A DNA stretch of 8,100 bases from Roseiarcus sp. Its GTDB lineage: Bacteria > Pseudomonadota > Alphaproteobacteria > Rhizobiales > Beijerinckiaceae. Made by a program: the position numbers and the translations under genes. Shown here piece after piece: positions 6,168-8,100 of the stretch; position 1 is the stretch's first letter, and every line of letters begins with the position of its first letter. The stretch spans positions 1 through 8,100 of the forward strand of contig JASLHV010000300.1 of NCBI GenBank assembly GCA_030153205.1, given 5' to 3'. The notes under the pieces are model-generated. The model saw only the letters and a list, made by a program, of their open reading frames with translations, ran no database searches and was not told where the DNA came from.

Positions 6168-7340
6168 ATGGCCGGCGAGACTTCGCCCTTCGACGCCAAA
6201 AGCAGAATCCCGGTGACTCTGGTCACCGGCTTTCTTGGCAGCGGCAAGACGACCTTGATCAACGCAGCGCTCACCTCTCCGGAGATGTCGCGCACGATGA
6301 TTGTCGTCAATGAATTCGGCGAAGTCGGGCTCGACCAGAAACTATTCGCGCGCAGCTCCGACTCTGTCGTCGTGCTCGAGAATGGCTGTCTTTGCTGCAC
6401 AGTGCGCAGCGACCTCGTCGGTACGCTGAATTCGCTCTTTCACGCCCGGAAAGCGGAGGAGATACCTTTTTTCGACAATGTCGTGATCGAGACATCCGGT
6501 CTCGCCGAACCGGGGCCGGTCTTGCAGGCCTTCCTGTCGGAGCCGACCTTGGACGGTCTTTACCGCGTGGCGAGCATTCTGACGCTCGTCGACGCCGTCA
6601 ATTGGCCGGGAACGTCCAAGGAGCACGACGAGTCGGTTCGTCAGGTCGCGCTCGCCGACCAGATCCGGATAACGAAACTCGACTTGGTTTCAGGCGACGC
6701 GGATATGGCGGCGACGCGCTTGCGCATGGACCTAAGAAGGATCAACCCTTCCGCGGAAATCGCTCTCGTCGACTGGTCCTCCGCGATGGTCGCCGCTCTT
6801 CTGACGGAGTCTGGATTCGACGCCGCGAACCCAGACGCAGACCCTCGGCCCTGGCTGAACGCCGAAGCCCATCAGGCGGCTGCCGAGACTCACGATCATG
6901 GTGATTGCGACCACGATCATGAGCATCATGATCACGCGCGCCATGCGTCGCATCTCGACGGTAAAGGCGTCGAGACTTTCGTTCTGACGCGCGAAGCGCC
7001 GCTCTCTCGCGAAGAGTTGCAATTTCTACTGGATGGCATCGCCCAAAATCTCGGTTCAGGATTGCTGCGGGTGAAGGGATTGGTGAATGTCGCGGAAGAG
7101 TTTGGGCGGCCCGCGGTGATACAGGGCGCTCAACATCTTCTTCACACGATGACCTGGCTCGATCGGTGGCCCGATGAGGATCAGCGCAGCCGCATCGTCT
7201 TCATCACCCAAGGCATTCCGCGCGACAACCTCAAGGAGGTGATCGATCTCCTCGATCGGGTGAGCGCGCGTACTTTCAAAGCGCGCGAGCGCGGCCGGCG
7301 GGCTTCGGAGGCTGATAAGCGGTCGACGCAGGCGCAATGA
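6168..7340 (+). CDS. CobW/COG0523-family GTP-binding protein, putative metallochaperone
   Basis: A 390-residue P-loop GTPase of the G3E family. Seen: Walker A GFLGSGKTT (21-29), NEFGEVGLDQ (48-57), the family hallmark metal site GCLCC (73-77), ETSGLAEP (108-115), a G4-like TKLD (170-173), a His-rich loop at 242-262 with nine His and one Cys, and a C-terminal CobW_C domain (about 267-360). Proteins of this family load or supply Zn, Co or Fe to target enzymes in a GTP-dependent way. It would act in the cytoplasm. ATG at 6168 has GGAGA five bases upstream, and the gene follows the M24 gene by 12 bp. It overlaps the E3 gene by four bases (ATGA), so it is truly part of this operon. The neighbour M24 enzyme is the natural candidate client, by inference. 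It is not next to cobalamin genes here, so a cobW role in B12 synthesis is not supported. Confidence 0.9.
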   Translation: MAGETSPFDAKSRIPVTLVTGFLGSGKTTLINAALTSPEMSRTMIVVNEFGEVGLDQKLFARSSDSVVVLENGCLCCTVRSDLVGTLNSLFHARKAEEIPFFDNVVIETSGLAEPGPVLQAFLSEPTLDGLYRVASILTLVDAVNWPGTSKEHDESVRQVALADQIRITKLDLVSGDADMAATRLRMDLRRINPSAEIALVDWSSAMVAALLTESGFDAANPDADPRPWLNAEAHQAAAETHDHGDCDHDHEHHDHARHASHLDGKGVETFVLTREAPLSREELQFLLDGIAQNLGSGLLRVKGLVNVAEEFGRPAVIQGAQHLLHTMTWLDRWPDEDQRSRIVFITQGIPRDNLKEVIDLLDRVSARTFKARERGRRASEADKRSTQAQ

Positions 7341-8100
7341 AATTCGATCTCATCGTCATCGGATCTGGACCTGGCGGCTACGTGGCGGCGATCCGCGCCG
7401 CGCAACTTGGCCTCGAGACCGCCGTCGTCGAGAGGGAGCATCTCGGCGGCGTCTGCCTGAACTGGGGATGCATCCCGACCAAGGCGCTTCTGCGTTCGGC
7501 GGAAGTCTATAATTTGATACGTCACGCCAAGGACTACGGCGTTTCGGCGGATAATATTCGCTTTGACGTCGAGGCGATCGTGCAGAGGTCGCGGAGCGTT
7601 TCATCGCGTTTGAGCGGCGGCGTCGCCGCTCTGTTGAAGAAGAACAAAGTCGCGGTCATTTGGGGCGAAGCGACCCTTACGGGGCCAGGCCGTCTTCGCA
7701 TATCGGAAGCCAGCCCAAACGCCCGCCGCCAGCGCCCCGTGGCGCCCGCCAATGCTCTGGGCGCCGGCGAATATACGGCTGACCACATTATCGTCGCCAC
7801 CGGCGCCCGCCCGCGTGTACTTCCGGGTCTGGAGCCCGATGGCGAAAGGATCTGGACCTATTTCGAAGCGATGGTCCCGCCGCGCGTCCCGGAATCGCTG
7901 CTGATTGTGGGTTCGGGCGCCATCGGGATCGAATTCGCATCGCTCTACGCCTCGTTGGGCGCGCGCGTCACGGTGGTCGAAATTCTCGACCAGATCCTGC
8001 CTGCCGAAGACGCTGAGATTTCGGCCTTCGCCCGCAAGCAATTCGAGAAGCAGGGCATAGCGATAAGGACGGCAGCTAAAGTCACGGCGCTCTCCCGGAC
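7337..8100 (+). CDS. lpdA: Dihydrolipoyl dehydrogenase (E3), 3' end beyond the window
   Basis: Partial: 254 codons of an expected roughly 460-480 are present, and the frame is still open at 8100. E3 reoxidises dihydrolipoyl-E2 using FAD and NAD+. Seen: the FAD dinucleotide-binding motif GSGPGG (9-14) with E32, the redox-active disulfide motif CLNWGC (C40 and C45) inside GGVCLNWGCIPTKALLRSAE, HIIVATGARPR (150-160), and the NAD-binding motif GSGAIG (192-197) ending in VVE. Residues about 125-144 form a Pro/Ala/Arg-rich insertion between strands of the FAD domain; a shorter or similar insertion occurs in related alphaproteobacterial E3 proteins as far as I recall. ATG at 7337 overlaps the GTPase stop codon as ATGA, implying translational coupling. 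It completes the E1-E2-E3 set. The dimer interface domain with the catalytic His-Glu pair lies outside the window. Confidence 0.93.
   Translation, partial: MKFDLIVIGSGPGGYVAAIRAAQLGLETAVVEREHLGGVCLNWGCIPTKALLRSAEVYNLIRHAKDYGVSADNIRFDVEAIVQRSRSVSSRLSGGVAALLKKNKVAVIWGEATLTGPGRLRISEASPNARRQRPVAPANALGAGEYTADHIIVATGARPRVLPGLEPDGERIWTYFEAMVPPRVPESLLIVGSGAIGIEFASLYASLGARVTVVEILDQILPAEDAEISAFARKQFEKQGIAIRTAAKVTALSR

Noticed and set aside
6210..6229. Perfect 8-bp inverted repeat with a 4-base spacer inside the GTPase gene
   Set aside because: It falls on codons for PVTLVTG just before Walker A, where the repeated Val-Thr codons make such symmetry likely by chance.

Overview
The window looks like chromosome of a GC-rich alphaproteobacterium, probably order Hyphomicrobiales (Rhizobiales). 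This rests on the strong G/C third-position bias in every gene and on protein style, for example the E3 N-terminus with GGVCLNWGCIPTKALLRSAE. The genus cannot be fixed from sequence alone. No mobile element, CRISPR array, tRNA or rRNA was seen, and codon use is even across all genes.

Layout. Positions 1-297 are non-coding and carry three clear inverted repeats (68-98, 112-149, 179-195). On the minus strand, 298-1431 encodes an FAD-dependent oxidoreductase of the L-2-hydroxyglutarate oxidase/DAO type. A 143-bp divergent intergenic region (1432-1574) holds an 11-bp inverted repeat (1518-1560) just before the first gene of a plus-strand operon. The operon runs from 1575 past the right edge of the window: E1 alpha (1575-2606), E1 beta (2594-3574, GTG start), E2 acyltransferase (3567-4859), an M24 peptidase-fold enzyme (4902-6155), a CobW/COG0523 GTPase (6168-7340), and dihydrolipoyl dehydrogenase E3 (from 7337, cut by the window end). 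Junctions are tight: 13-bp overlap, 8-bp overlap, 42-bp gap, 12-bp gap, 4-bp ATGA overlap. One transcript with translational coupling is therefore likely.

How the genes may work together. E1 alpha/E1 beta/E2/E3 form a complete 2-oxoacid (or acetoin-type) dehydrogenase complex that would make an acyl-CoA and NADH. The E1 beta has no N-terminal lipoyl domain, unlike the housekeeping pyruvate dehydrogenase beta subunit of many Alphaproteobacteria, so this is more likely a dedicated catabolic complex. The unusual part is the pair between E2 and E3. One is an M24-fold enzyme in which a canonical metal-binding Asp position reads Cys (C272). The other is a COG0523 metallochaperone-type GTPase with a CLCC motif and a His-rich loop. 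A plausible but unproven reading is a catabolic operon in which a non-peptidase M24 hydrolase or lyase, possibly metallated by its neighbour GTPase, feeds a product toward the dehydrogenase complex. The divergent flavoenzyme may supply a 2-oxoacid from a 2-hydroxyacid. The substrate is unknown.
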